A stretch of DNA of 64,000 bases, taken from positions 90,504,462 to 90,568,461 of the forward strand of contig NC_084834.1 of NCBI RefSeq assembly GCF_033115175.1. Direction: 5' to 3'. Below, piece by piece: positions 50,866 through 62,545 of the stretch. A program made the translations under genes and the position numbers. Each line of letters opens with the position of its first letter. Position 1 is the stretch's first letter. This DNA comes from Lepus europaeus. Taxonomy: Eukaryota > Chordata > Mammalia > Lagomorpha > Leporidae. Under the pieces are notes generated by a model. The model searched no databases and was not told the DNA's origin. It saw nothing but the letters and a program-made list of their open reading frames with translations.

Positions 50866-52097
50866 ACATTGCTTTTTTTACCTAAAGACCAGATCTGCAA
50901 AAGGCAATAAAACTACTTTCTATCCTCTCTCCCACCCTGTTGTTTCATAAACCAAGGAATATTACAGAAGAGACTGAAAGTCAAATCTCATACCCAGAGT
51001 CCAGATGAACTTTGTCCCCATCCACTGTTTCTTGTTGGAGAGCAGAGAATACCCCCTAAAAGGTGGTAATTCTTTTGGCATGTTAAGCATTTGACTTAAA
51101 GGAAAAGATTGTATTGCTTCTGCCTACCCAAGCACCAGGAGAACTTTTCTGAATTCTCTTAAGTGCATGAAGACTAAGACTGCAAACGGGAATAACACAA
51201 CTGGCTTTCATCTCCATCCTGAAGTTTCATTATCTATCTCAGAAAAAAAAAAAAAAAAAGCCGGAGGAATGCAAACACACCTGGATGGACTTTCCAGTTC
51301 CTTGGGCTCATTCAAATTCCAAAGAGAGCCTCTTTGCAAGCCTGTCTCTGTGTGGGGTCATTCACTCCTCCTGGGCTTCCTGCCCTCTGGAAGAAGAGTT
51401 GTGAGCTGCTGAACGTTGCCACACCAGGTGCCTTTCCTCTGTCTTCCTCAGTTTCATTCCAGCGAAGCTTCACAGGTAAAGGGGAAACTTGCCTTTGCCT
51501 CCACATTGTTTTTTGGGCTCATTCACCTCCCTTAAAATACCTTACTTACTCTTCCCCTAAAATTGTTTGTTACCCCTCCCTTTGGGGAGAGACTCCAAAA
51601 TTGGATCCTTTCTGTGTGTTCAGTGTTGTCACGGAGCCAGTAAGGCAGTTGACACTGCGTAAAGGGCACAGCTTTATCCAGCGATGGAAGAACGGAGAAG
51701 CGGGAGCCTGGCTGGCTGATGGACTTGTCTGCCTGCTGGCAGCTGAGGAGTCAGAGGACGAACACACTAGTAAGTGGCAGGAATATTAAGGTTCCCCCCC
51801 ACCACGCCCTCTAACCCCCAGGAAAAGGGTAGTGTAAATCTCAAGAATCACAGAGCCCCTTTTTGTCCTTTTATGGTCTCTTTCACTGGTTGCCAGGATG
51901 CACATCAGCTATCATGGCCCCGGGGTGGGAGTGGTTTTCTGGATGGAAATTGGATTATATGAAGCTTCAGGTCTGCTTGAGGTCACATTATCAGCTATTT
52001 TGATGTCACTGATTCAAACCAGCTGGCTTGCAGAGGGACTTCTGCTATAAGCCATCAGTTTTCAAAGAGAATTTTGTTTTGTTTTTAGTTAGCTTTT
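50866..52097. other. Intergenic, possibly ancient ERV or LTR sequence
   Basis: Non-coding; the 151-codon plus frame (51334-51789) has no recognisable domain. Starts with phrases that look repeat-derived. Confidence 0.35.
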
Positions 52098-52788
52098 AAA
52101 GATTTATTTATTTGAAAGGCAAGGCCGGCGCCGCGGCTCACTAGGCTAATCCTCCGCCTTGCGGCGCCGGCACACCGGGTTCTAGTCCCGGTCGGGGCAC
52201 CGATCCTGTCCCGGTTGCCCCTCTTCCAGGCCAGCTCTCTGCTGTGGCCAGGGAGTGCAGTGGAGGATGGCCCAAGTGCTTGGGCCCTGCACCCCATGGG
52301 AGACCAGGAGAAGCACCTGGCTCCTGCCATCGGAACAGCCCGGTGCGCCGGCCGCAGCGCACTACCGCGGCGGCCATTGGAGGGTGAACCAACGGCAAAA
52401 GGAAGACCTTTCTCTCTGTCTCTCTCTCTCACTGTCCACTCTGCCTGTCAGAAATTTTTAAAAAAAAATAAAAAATAAATAAAAAAATAAAAAATAAATA
52501 AAATATTTATATTTGAAAGGCAAAGTGACAGAGTGAGAGTGAAAGAGAGACAGACAGACAGAAAGATCTTCCATCTACTAGTTCACTCCCTAATTGGCTG
52601 TCAAGGTTGAGGCTGAGCCAGGTTGAAGCCAGGAGCCAGGAACTCCATCCAGGTCTCACAGGCATGGCAAGGGGCCCAAGTACTTGGGTCATCTGCTGCT
52701 GCTCCCAGGCACATTAGCAGGGAGCTGGATTGAAGTGGAACAGCCGACTCTATCTGGTGCTCATATGGAATGCCAGCAACACCAGCCC
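52098..52788 (-). mobile_element. CSINE split by a young plus-strand CSINE
   Basis: Fragments 52098-52122 and about 52502-52788, joined by the duplication ATTTGAAAGGCAA. Confidence 0.9.
52123..52500 (+). mobile_element. CSINE, young GC-rich subfamily, nested
   Basis: Flanked by ATTTGAAAGGCAA (52110-52122, about 52511-52523); long A/T-rich tail. Confidence 0.95.
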
Positions 52789-52799
52789 CAAAGAGAAAC

Positions 52800-53075
52800 A
52801 ATGTTAGGGTTGGGGGTGGAAACTAGACTAGGCCCTAGGTATTGGCCTAAGTAATGCTACCAACCCCACTTCCTCTCCCTTGAAGAAGGCATTTAAACGT
52901 CAATCTCATGGGGTTATTGGGTACCTCCTTTCCTGTAAAGTTCTTGTGCACTTAATAAATCTGTTGGCACTTTCTCTTGCTAATCTGTTGTCAGTGCATT
53001 TTTTTGATCTTAAATATTGAAATTCAACAGGAAGGAGAGAAAGAGTTCTCTCACCCCTACAAATGCTTCAAGATC
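52800..53075 (+). repeat. ERV LTR remnant (R-U5 part), plus strand
   Basis: Contains CACTTAATAAATCTGTTGGC and CTTTCTCTTGCTAATCTGTT, typical of the poly(A)/U5 part of gamma-type ERV LTRs, then ATTCAACAGGAAGGAGAGA like an LTR end. The 5' half is unclear. Confidence 0.5.
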
Positions 53076-53957
53076 TTGCCTAAGATATTTGACAACTGGA
53101 GTTTTATTTGGAGCTAAGTGGAGGCACTGCTGGCTTTGAAAAAAAGTGTATTAGAAGCCGAGTTCTATGCAGCTGGAGGAGGTGTGGAATGATGGACAGG
53201 GAGGCACCAATGAGTGATGCTGTTCCTGATAGAAAGCTGTTTGCATGGGGTGGTTAATCAAGTACACAGATCAAGGCAGGATCTGATCAAGTCCCAAGAA
53301 AGGTGTAAAATGAAAGCAGAGAAAAGACAGGTCTTGTAAAGTGACCAGAGAAAAGCAATGCAAGACTTGTCTGTTGAACAAACTGCCCCTCAGATCAAAA
53401 CTGCTTCGCCCTCAGATCTTTCAGCTTGACCCCGCCTCTCCAATTAAATCAATGTTCATTGTTTGGCTCCAGCCATCACCTCATATTTGCCACAATTTGG
53501 CATCAATTCCTGAGAATATCAACAATCCAAAGCTTTTGAAAAAGAGAAAACTTCAGAGATGTTCTAAATTTAATTACCAGGGCTGAAGGATGGCAGGAGG
53601 AGAGATGGGGACAGTTAATCAGTTAACAGCTATGGCAGAGCAGGGCACATTGCTGAGCATGGATTAAAACCTAAACTCAGGTCCCATCATGACCCCCACC
53701 TGCCACCACATCCCACTCACCACCCCCACAGCAGCCCTAGGAAGGGAATGCAGTCAGTGAAGGGAGTTAGGACTGCAGGAAGGGAGGATCAGTCTGGCCT
53801 CACGTCTTTAAGGTGCAGTGGAGTGACAGAAAGGGAGATAAGGAGAGGGACAGGCTTGGAGCCCGTCCTTCAGGTATCACTGCAAAAGTGAGCCTTTGCG
53901 TCCTGTGGGATCTTATCTTGCCTCTCCTGTGTTTTTAGGTGAAAAGCAGAACTTTTC
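53076..53957. other. Intergenic, nothing recognised
   Basis: No coding or repeat signal that I can support. Confidence 0.55.
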
Positions 53958-54275
53958 TTTTTTTGACAGGCAGAGCGGACAGTGAGAGAGAGACAGAGAG
54001 AAAGGTCTTCCTTTCCCGTTGGTTCACCCCCCAATGGCTGCCAAGGCCAGCGCACTGCGCTGATCCGAAGCCAGGAGTCAGGTGCTTCTCCTGGTCTCCC
54101 ATGGGTGCAGGGCCCAAGCACTTGGGTCATCCTCCACTGCACTCCCAGGCCACAGCAGAGAGCTGGACTGGAAGAGGAGCAACCGGGACAGAATCCAGCG
54201 CCCCAACCGGGACTAGAACCTGGTGTGCCAGTGCTGCAGGTGGAGGATTAGCCATTGAGCCGCAGCGCCAGCCGG
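53958..54275 (-). mobile_element. CSINE, young-type
   Basis: Flanked by AAAGCAGAACTTTT (about 53943-53956, 54276-54289). Confidence 0.94.
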
Positions 54276-54394
54276 AAAGCAGAACTTTTGAACCAGGCTG
54301 CCTTTAGATCTCTGCATGGAGCTTTTCAAAGCAGTTCCAGAAAGCAACCTCCAAGCCAAAACTAGTTCACGGAGTTTGGCTATGAGTAGTAAAC

Positions 54395-54650
54395 ATCACC
54401 AGAGAGGCAGGTGCAGCAGTCTTCGTTGGAATGCCAGCGGGAGTCCCAGTTCCTCAGCTTCTGATCCAGCTTCCTGCTGGTGCACCCTAGGAGGAAGCAG
54501 ATGATGGCTCAAGTGCTTAGGCCGTTGCCACCCACCTGGGAGCCCTCAAGCTGGGGTTCTGGGTTCCTGGTTTCAGCCTCGACCAGCCCTGGCTGTTGCG
54601 GGAATTTGAGGAGTGAATCAGTAGATGCAAGTTTCTTTCCAGCTGAAGAT
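54395..54650 (+). mobile_element. CSINE, diverged
   Basis: Recognisable from AGGCAGGTGCAGCAGTC to GAGGAGTGAATCAGTAG. Confidence 0.72.
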
Positions 54651-54659
54651 AATAACTTA

Positions 54660-54955
54660 AACATTTTTTTTTACAGATTTATTTATTTGAAAGAGAGAGA
54701 GGTCTTCCATCTGCTGGTTCACTCCCCAATTGGCCAGAACAGCTGGAGCTGTGCCGACCTGAAGCCAGGAGCTTCTTCCGGGTCTCCCACGTGGGTGCAG
54801 GGGCCCAAGGATTTGAACCATCTTCCACCACTTTCCCAGGCCATAGCAGAGAGCTGGATTGGAAGTGGAGCAGCCAGGACTACAACCAGTGCGCCTATGA
54901 GATGACGGCTCTTCAGGCCTGGGCATTAACCTGCTTCGCCATAGCACAGGCCCCC
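54660..54955 (-). mobile_element. CSINE
   Basis: TTTTTTTTACAGATTTATTT tail side; head CGCCATAGCACAGGCCC. Confidence 0.9.
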
Positions 54956-55639
54956 AATAACTTAAAATTTAATAAAACCACTGGCAGTTGTGTGCACTCA
55001 GGGCTAGAATATGCTTGAGCACAAGACTTTCGCCTGAAGTTTTGCCTGAATGTGTAGTGTAAGAGAACCAATAAAAATCTTTGAGATTTTGTGCTAAACA
55101 CTCATTTTTAGCAAGGACTTTGGGCCACTTCCCGCAGTCGTTTTCCTTGTTTTGGTAACTGGCAGCCCATACCGACCTTTAATTTTGGGAAACCAAGTTT
55201 CTGACACTAATGCATTGCTGGGTGGATTCTGACCCCTTCAGTGTGTGTGTGTGTGTGTGGTGGGGGGGACGTGGTATGTGACACCCACCTGGCAGCAGGT
55301 GCAGAGGACAAACATTTTCGTTCTTTGCAAAGGGATGGGGGGGGGTTCGTTTCCTCGGCCCCCCACTTCCTGCACACCCTGGGCAGGGATCCTTTTCTCT
55401 GCAGTATTTGCTGTTAGCACCGCTTCAGTTCCGTCTGCCGGCCCTCCCTGTTTTTCCAGCTTGAAAACAACCCGGAAAGATCTCTGTCAGGGATTTTTGG
55501 CCCGATGCAGAGATTGAGGTCTGATTCTGCGGCGATCTGGAAACCCTGGGAGGCCCGAGTTTCTCACTGACTCCCGTTCTCAACAGCCCTTCTCGGGCTC
55601 ATTCTCAACACCAGCTGAACCGCAGTGGAGCAAACAGCT
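54956..55639. other. GPAT3 upstream flank
   Basis: AT-rich giving way to GC-rich; GT repeat at 55241 and a G-run near 55337. Confidence 0.55.
55241..55259. repeat. (GT)n
   Basis: Short GT repeat upstream of the GPAT3 island. Confidence 0.9.
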
Positions 55640-55816
55640 TCAGGGGATTGACCTTCAGCGCCCTTCTTGGGAGGGGAGGGGAGGGGGGGCTGGGGGGGCA
55701 CCCGACACCCCCGAGCCCCGCAGCGTGGCGGAGACGGGCTCCCGCCTGGGCCTCCGTGCGGTCAGTGCGCAGACTGCGGGGGACGGAAGGGAGCAGCCGA
55801 GGGGTCTGTCAGGGAG

Positions 55817-55924
55817 ATGGCGGCCGAGCGGATTAAGAGCTTGGTGGAGAGAGCTTGCTACTATCTGGAGAAGCAAGATTCAGCCCCACAGCTCCGGAGG
55901 GGAGGCAGGCGTGGGAGCCTGTGA
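55817..55924 (+). other. Short ATG-initiated ORF (35 codons) in the GPAT3 CpG island
   Basis: The ATG at 55817 has G at -3 and G at +4 and opens a 35-codon frame (MAAERIKSLVERACYYLEKQ...) ending TGA at 55922-55924. I do not recognise the peptide. It could be an upstream ORF in a GPAT3 leader exon, or chance in GC-rich DNA. Confidence 0.3.
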
Positions 55925-56538
55925 TGCGACATAAACGGCTGCTCGTCCGCCTTTCCCTCCTCTGCCCTTTCTGTCGTTTTTATACACCCGCGCAAACAAG
56001 ATCGTCCCAGTGGTTGATTCCGGAGGCGAAGGAAAGCGGATGGAAAAGCCCCAGAAAGAAAGCAGACGTGCTGGGGAAGGAGGGAGGGAGGCCGTCCTGC
56101 GGGATGCGGCTCTGGACCTGGGAGCTCCCCGTTGGGTGGCGGAGGAGGTGGGGCGAGGGCAGCGCGTAGAAAAGCCGGAACGCAGCCAGCCGCCCGCACA
56201 GCCCGCAGCCCGGAGGCGGCGGAGCTGGGCGCCCGCAGGGATCCTCGCTCCGGGAGCGCCCGCGTGAGTCACCCGCTGAGCTGTCGCAGTCGTCACCCAG
56301 AGGAAACCAGGCACGGGGCGGGGCGCGTCCCTGGTGCGCTGGCGCGCTCTGCCCGCGCCGCGGTGTCCCTGGGCTCCCGCCTGCTCGGGTCCTCTGGCTG
56401 GCGGGCTCCAGCCCTAGCCCCGGGCCGTAGCGCAAGAGTTAACTGGCGCAGCTAGGAGCGCCTGAGGAGGAAGGAAGGAAGGAAATTGCTGCGGTCCTGA
56501 AAGTTTTTTTTTTTACTTCTCTCTTCTTTGTCCCGCAG

Positions 56539-56694
56539 AGGTGAGTGCCGAGAGGCTGCGGCGGCTGCGGCACTGGCTTTCCGGGGGCTGGGCTTGCGCT
56601 CCGCTCCTGCAGCCCTCCCTGGCCTGCCCGGGGACCGCGCAACGTCGCGCTCGGACCTCCACCGCGGATCTCTCTGGAGCGCGTGCGGCGAGCC
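56539..56694 (+). other. GPAT3: GPAT3 5' UTR part of the ATG exon
   Basis: A long pyrimidine tract ending GTCCCGCAG (AG at 56537-56538) looks like a strong splice acceptor for the ATG exon, which implies a non-coding exon upstream in the CpG island. Two bases later comes a donor-like AG/GTGAGT (GT at 56541). The alternative is that the ATG exon is the first exon and the acceptor is unused. Confidence 0.55.
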
Positions 56695-56835
56695 ATGGAC
56701 GGCGCAGACCTGGCCGGGAAGATCCTGTCCACCTGGCTGACGCTGGTGCTCGGCCTCATCCTGCTACCTTCGGCCTTCGGTGTGTCCCTGGGCATCTCTG
56801 AGATCTACATGAAGATCCTGGTGAAAACTTTAGAG
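56695..56835 (+). CDS. GPAT3: GPAT3 first coding exon (residues 1-47), partial gene
   Basis: ATG at 56695 in a strong context (GAGCCATGG) opens MDGADLAGKILSTWLTLVLG..., ending ...MKILVKTLE before a GTGAGG donor at 56836. This is the N terminus of glycerol-3-phosphate acyltransferase 3 (AGPAT9), an ER-membrane enzyme that acylates glycerol-3-phosphate to lysophosphatidic acid in triglyceride synthesis. Residues about 14-38 form a hydrophobic membrane segment. The acyltransferase motifs (HX4D and others) lie in later exons, none of which I see before 64000, so intron 1 exceeds 7.1 kb. The gene is divergent from ABRAXAS1, as in human 4q21. Confidence 0.95.
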
Positions 56836-57410
56836 GTGAGGGCCCGGGGGGATGAGCCCCGCAACTCTGAGGGCTTACGGCCAGGACCCGTGTTCGTGCG
56901 GGCAGAGCCCAGTTGACGCGAGGGCCAGGTCGGTGGTCGGGGAACCCGTGTGCTTTCGCTCCCGCACTAGCGCAGCCGGCTCCACAACTTCTCCCGCAGA
57001 ACCCGAGGGATCCGGGCTGAGACCACTGGACCACCCTACTGTCTCCTCCCCGTTTTATTATTCCTATTTTATCGATTAGAATAACAATGCGACCGCCTTG
57101 GTACTGGCACCGTCTATGTCCACCGTGCCCTGCAGCTGTCACTCCCCTGGTTTTTACAACCTCAGGTTTCAGAGGTCCTTTTGTGTACTAAGGCATCCTG
57201 TTCTACTGTGCACCCAAGATAAGAACCCAATTGCTGGATGGCAGAAAGACATCTGATTTTATTTTAGTGGAGTCATGGAAATTTTATCTGACCGGTGGCA
57301 CTTGAAATGCCATTGAAAGGGTGTATTCTTTGACCTCAGCTCTGTCTATTCTGTTATTTCCAATAACAGAAGTGGGGGTAAGAAGGAGCTTACCCTGACA
57401 CAGGGCTTTT

Positions 57411-57444
57411 TGTTTGTTTGTTTGTTTGTTTGTTTGTTTGTTTG
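57411..57444. repeat. (GTTT)n microsatellite
   Basis: About eight GTTT units in GPAT3 intron 1. Confidence 0.95.
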
Positions 57445-57730
57445 AATTAAGTTTCCAAAAGCTCTGTAAGGTTGGGAGGGCCTTTTACAGATAAGGACTC
57501 AAAGTAAGTTCAGTGTTTGGATTTGTTTAAATGCTGGGTTGGTACAGGACTGTGAACCGAGAGTCTTTGTAGATGATACTGGTTTGCTTAGATGGGATAC
57601 CAGAATCCCAGCTGTCTGTGTGTGACCTTAGGGAAATCACCCACTTCTTGTGCCTCTTTATGCTCAGCTATAAGATCGGGGTCCATGATACCCCTAGAAA
57701 AACGCCTGCCTATGTTAGGTGCTGTATGAG

Positions 57731-57851
57731 GCCTTTTCAAAAAGTTCACAGAAAAACAAAAGATAAGGGTTTTTTTGGTACAAAATAATTATTAACATCT
57801 GTGTGAAGTTTTCTCATAATGTGCATTTCCATGAACTTTTTGAAGGTCCAT
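57731..57851. mobile_element. Mariner-derived MITE
   Basis: About 120 bp with inverted ends CTTTTCAAAAAGTTCACAGA and TCCATGAACTTTTTGAAG. Probably the short deletion derivative of the mariner family at 36438. Confidence 0.75.
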
Positions 57852-57889
57852 TGGGTAAGTGTCTCTTGCTATTAAAGGAAAAATATGTT

Positions 57890-58195
57890 CTTTTTTTTTT
57901 TTTTTTTTTTAAGATTATTTATTTGAGAGGCAGAGTTACAGAGAGGGAGAGACACAGAGGTCTTCCACCTGCTGGTTCACTCCGATCTGAAGCCAGAAGC
58001 CAGGAACTTCTTCCAGGACTCCCATGACAGTGCAGGGGCCCAAGCACTTGGGCCATCTTCCACTGTTTTCCCAGGCCATAAGCAGAGAGCTGGATGGGAA
58101 GAGGAGAAGCCAGGATAAGAACAGGTGCCCACATGGGATGCTGGCACTGCAGGTGGAGGCTTAGCCTACTACGTATGCCACAGTGCTGGCCCTAG
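57890..58195 (-). mobile_element. CSINE in GPAT3 intron 1
   Basis: T20 tail side; head ATGCCACAGTGCTGGCCC. Confidence 0.92.
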
Positions 58196-59232
58196 CCAGA
58201 TGTTCATCTCTAACCCTGCACTAACCTTTGACACAGCTCCTCCCAGCTTATCTCCTTGTCCAACTTGTCTCTGTGGCTAGTGTTCCCTCCTTCTCAGAAC
58301 TCTGAGATGACTGAACTGTTTTCCCACCCAGCAGCCAATGTCCACGTGAGGCTGGAGTGAAGCTGCATCACATGCGTTGGCTTCCAGGTGCTCACTCCTG
58401 TCTGTCCCATTTCGGTATTTCAAGGTTTCCTTAAAAGAGCTGTGGAATTTGAATAGGGAGTCACTTCGTGAGCCAGCTCTGCTTTGTTGGTCATGGCTAC
58501 CTGGAGCTTCTGTGTTTGGGAGCAGCTGGACTCATCAGGAAAGGAGGTTGGGGTCCCAGAGTGATTGTTGTTTTAGGTGCAGGGGAGGGAAATAGCATCC
58601 TTCCACTAGAAGTGTGAGATGTTTAAACGCCGTTTCTGTTAGGCTGGTGTTAGTGCAATGGGTTGCTTTTCCCAACTATAAGTGTCATTCCCTTAAAAAA
58701 TTGTACCCATTATTTGGTTGTAGAATATCTTTAGTTCTGGACAAGTGCTCTGCTCTCTTGTAGATGCCATTCAACAACTGGCCCGTTAGTGACTCATTGT
58801 TCCAAGTTCTCAAATTGATTTGGTTCTTTTCTTTACATCCTGGTCCCAAGAATATCCTTTGGGCTAGTTGACCAGAACTGGATATTTCTCTAGTTTCTTT
58901 GGTGATTTACATACTATTTTAAGGGATCATGTAGTTTTATGCATTATGGATTCACTTTTACAAGCTTTATTGTCAGTGGGAGGCTTTTTCATGACCATAC
59001 ACTCAAATTTGTAAGTTGGAATATGTGTAGGCTACCTTCTGAGTAGTTGACTGTGGTACTTGTTACTTGTCAAGTAACTCATCAAACCGAACAGTCTTCT
59101 TTGATTCCTTCTTCGTTCATCAGTTCAGACAATATTTGTTTATTGAACACCCACTGCATGCCTTCTCCTGTACTTCATGTATGCATAAGTTCCTAATATG
59201 GCAAGCTACTTGATAACAAGGCTTGAATACTT
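58196..59232. other. GPAT3 intron 1, nothing recognised
   Basis: Unique-looking. Confidence 0.55.
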
Positions 59233-59247
59233 AGAATGTTTAGTGAG

Positions 59248-60411
59248 GCCTTCGGAAAACGGAAGTAGAGGCGCGCGCCAGGGCCGGCGGTGACCCGGCT
59301 GATAGCGGTGACCGAGCGAAAGAGAAAGTGGCTGCCGCGGCCGGCTTGGAGCGGCCCTCTGAGCTCGGTTTCGAGGCGGTGCGGGCGTCACAGAGCAGCC
59401 CTGCGGAGGCCTGAGCTGCGGGTTGAGAACTGTGTGGCATCAACCCGGATTCCAGTCATGGGCGCGTCTACATCGACTCCGGTGGCGAAAGCTTCTGGGC
59501 CGCAGACTGTATCCCCTCCTTCCGATTGCCCGGTGCATGACGGGAAAGCCACAGGTTGTCCGGTGACCGCAGGACCGACTGACTCACAGCATGAGAAGAA
59601 AACCTATTCGGTGCCTGCTCACCAGGAACGCGCATAAGAGTACGTGGAGTGTCCCGTCACGGGCGCCCGGTTCAAGGCCAAGGACGACCCGGATCCTTCC
59701 AATCTGATGCCACCAGCGAACCGAACGCCAGCCCCAGATCAGCCTTTTGCTTTGTCGACTGTCAGGGAGGAGTCGTCCATTCCGAGAGCAGGTTCCGAGA
59801 AAAAGTGGGTTTATCCCTCGGAACAGATGTTTTGGAACGCAATGTTAAGGAAGGGGTGGAAATGGAAGGATGAAGACATCAGTCAGAGAGACATGCACAA
59901 CATCATTAAAATCCACAGTCAGAACAACGAGCAGGCCTGGAAGGAGATTCTGAAGTGGGAAGTCCTTCATGCGGCAGAGTGTCCTTGTGGTCCCTCCTTG
60001 ATCCGGTGTGGAGGGAAGGCCAGAGAGTATTCACCGAGGGCAAGGATTCGTTCCTGGATGGGGTATGAGTTGCCTTTCGACCGGCACGATTGGATCGTCG
60101 ACCGCTGTGGGACGGAAGTTCGATATGTGATCGACTACTATGACGGTGGCGAAGTCAACAAGGATTACCAGTTCACCATCCTGGACGTCCGGCCCGCCCT
60201 GGATTCATTCTCAGCCGCGTGGGACAGAATGAAAGTCGCTTGGTGGCGCTGGACTTCGTAAGCACTCTTCCGTTTGAGACGGAAACTAATTTTTTTTCCT
60301 GAGAGGAACATTATTTCCCCCAAACCAAATTGCACTCATGATGTCCCAGGAACTTCAAAACAGTGTTGGTGATATTAAATCCTTTCATTTATCCTGAAAA
60401 AAAAAAAAAAA
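59248..60411 (+). pseudogene. HCCS: HCCS (holocytochrome c synthase) processed pseudogene, one nonsense codon
   Basis: Intronless copy of the mitochondrial heme lyase HCCS. The ATG is at 59458 and the natural stop at 60259-60261, giving 267 codons against 268 in human. The only lesion is TAA at 59635-59637 (codon 60, where the family has Tyr); there is no frameshift. Three Cys-Pro motifs remain (codons 24, 34, 65), as does the heme-ligating His (codon 153, equivalent to human His154). Retrotransposition marks are a GC-rich 5' leader (59248-59457), a 3' UTR of about 135 nt, a poly(A) tail (60397-60411) and diverged flanking repeats AGAATGTTTAGTGAG (59233-59247) and AGAATACTTTTAGTGAG (60411-60427). 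It lies in GPAT3 intron 1, same strand. The next in-frame ATG after the stop is 59707. Confidence 0.97.
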
Positions 60412-60427
60412 GAATACTTTTAGTGAG

Positions 60428-62227
60428 TCTCTAAACTAGGGACCTTCAAGGGGTATAGAATAATTTGTTTTGCATATGTATGTCAGTATTATAACTTTAT
60501 ATTGTGAAAATTATTTTAGGAATATAAACTATGAAAAAGAAAAGCTTTTGGCCGAAGAGACATTTAGAGGACAGTGAGGGTATGTGTTGGAATCTCAGGA
60601 TGGGTATGTGAAGTTTTTATGTTTTTCCAGCAGGAGCATGGATTAAACATTGGAAACTACTGCTCTCAACCATGAAAATTAATTGTAAGCTTAATGATAA
60701 GGATCAGAGAGGGAAAAGATTCCTGTTTGTTGGCATAAAGTTCAGGGTTAGAGAGAAATAAAAAATGGAAGGAGAAAATAGTATTGATGCAGAAGAAACA
60801 AGTAAGGGAATGGAATGTGAGATATAAAGTCATCCAATTTAACCAGAAAATACAGGCACAAACACTTAGTGTTTGTGAACTGATTTTCTCTCCACTTTTG
60901 TGGAATAAAATGGGAGCATGAAAAGATTACTACAAATTTCTGGCCTTCTGATCTTGGGCAGGTCACTTAATGTTGCAACGTTAGTTTCTCCATGTGCATA
61001 TAAGAATATGCCACATGGCTTATTGTGCAGGTTAAGGGAGGAAAGGGGGTTGAAAGCACTTGGTACATAGTAAGTACTTAAGTCTTAGTGGAGTCTGAAC
61101 TGGAGCACTCTTTATTGTTTTTATTTATTTTCTGCTCACATGAGGCTAAGATTTAACCTCTTATGTCTTTAATGGGTCAATACACCTACTCAGGCCAAGT
61201 CGTCTTGCTTTTTGATTTAATTATTATTATTTTCTTTTACTGTCTCTTCTACCCACCAGTTAGTTTTACATCTTTTAAAAAAGGCATGCCATACCCCCTT
61301 TTCACTTTGCCAATTGGACTTTTATGTCTTTATTGGTCATTTAAGTGGGGCAAAGGAACTATCCTGTTAAAGCTCAGGCAAACTGAATGTTTGTCTTGTA
61401 ACCTGTCAGAGGAAACAAATGAAAAAAAAAAAAAAAAGGCATGTCGGTAATTCTCATATGGTTATGACATCTGTATAAGAAATACCTCCAGGATTGGGAA
61501 TAATAATAAATGTGCTAGAAGTCAATGGCTCATTATGTTGTGGGCTCGGTTAGGACTAAATTCCTATATTCCTACTCTAGGCTCTTGCCTCTTAATTAGA
61601 AAAACATTCTAAGTACAGGCATAAACACAATGTATAAAGTGATAAAGTTTATTCAAAAGGTGAGGAACACACACACACACATACACATACACATACAGCA
61701 TTGTTCAGGGATACTGGGCCAGGATGTTCAGGGATAGTGGGCCAGGAAGGGAAAAGAGAAATTTCCATGTCCTGCTTGCTCTGGATCCACGTGGAGAGGG
61801 AGAGAGAGCCTCCCCTCTTCCCTTTACCAGGCTTCTTATGAGCTTAGAAAGAGGAATGGTTACATGGTAATGGCCCCAGGTCCCAGGTAAGGGGAGGTAT
61901 ATCCTAGGGAAAGGGTAATTTGATTGACAAGTAGGTAGATAGGATTACATGGGGTGGGGGTATGTGGCTTCCAGCTCCTGGCCCTAATCTGGCTACCTGC
62001 CTTATCCCATATAATTTACAATGGAAAATAATAATAAAGAATAATAGAGCTACCAAAAGGACACAATAGGCATTTATCTTAATTCCACAACAAGTCTGTA
62101 AGACAGGGTCTGTTATTACTTCCATTGACAAACTAGGGAGTGAGGAGTCAGAGAGGACATTTGGGCAGTGGCACACAGCTGTCAGTGGGAGAATTGGAGT
62201 TTTATTGTAAATGAGGAGTCCAAGTTC
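60428..62227. other. GPAT3 intron 1, mostly unique
   Basis: An antisense-LTR-like stretch may lie near 61630-61980 (AAAGTTTATTCAAAAGGTG), unproven; otherwise nothing. Confidence 0.45.
61667..61697. repeat. (CA)n microsatellite
   Basis: CA repeat with TACACA interruptions. Confidence 0.9.
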
Positions 62228-62545
62228 TTTTTTTTTTTTTTTTTTTAACTAATTTTTTTTGAAAGGCATAGGGAGAGAGAGAAAGGTATCTTTTATCCTC
62301 CAGATGCCTACAATAGCCAGAGCTGAGCCAGGCTGATGCCAGGAGACTGAAAGTCATTCTGGATCTCCCATGTGGTGGCAGGGACCCAAGTCCTTGAGCC
62401 ATCATCACTTGCTGCTTCCCATGGTGTGCATTAGCAGGAAGCTGTAATTGGAAGTGGAGTCAAGACTCGAACCCAGGCACCCTGATACAAAATACGGGCA
62501 TACCCAGTGGTGTGTCTTAAACCGCTGTGCCAAATGCCTGCCCCA
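62228..62545 (-). mobile_element. CSINE in GPAT3 intron 1
   Basis: T17 tail side; head GTGCCAAATGCCTGCCCC. Confidence 0.87.

Larger units (their letters stand above)
55640..57010 (+). promoter_or_regulatory. GPAT3: GPAT3 CpG-island promoter
   Basis: About 1.35 kb of CpG-rich sequence covering the GPAT3 start. It contains a GC box (GGGGCGGGGC, 56315-56324) and a consensus AP-1 site (TGAGTCA, 56265-56271), with no TATA box. The non-coding first exon or exons should start here. Confidence 0.8.

Noticed and set aside
51334..51789. 151-codon plus frame
   Set aside because: No domain, no splice sites framing it, and the surrounding sequence looks repeat-derived.
55880..56455. Long minus frames in the second CpG island
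   Set aside because: Composition-driven; no recognisable domain or splice logic.
59644..60261. 205-codon ORF as an independent HCCS-like gene
   Set aside because: Its apparent first codon is GTG, not ATG. It is the part of the HCCS retrocopy after the nonsense codon.
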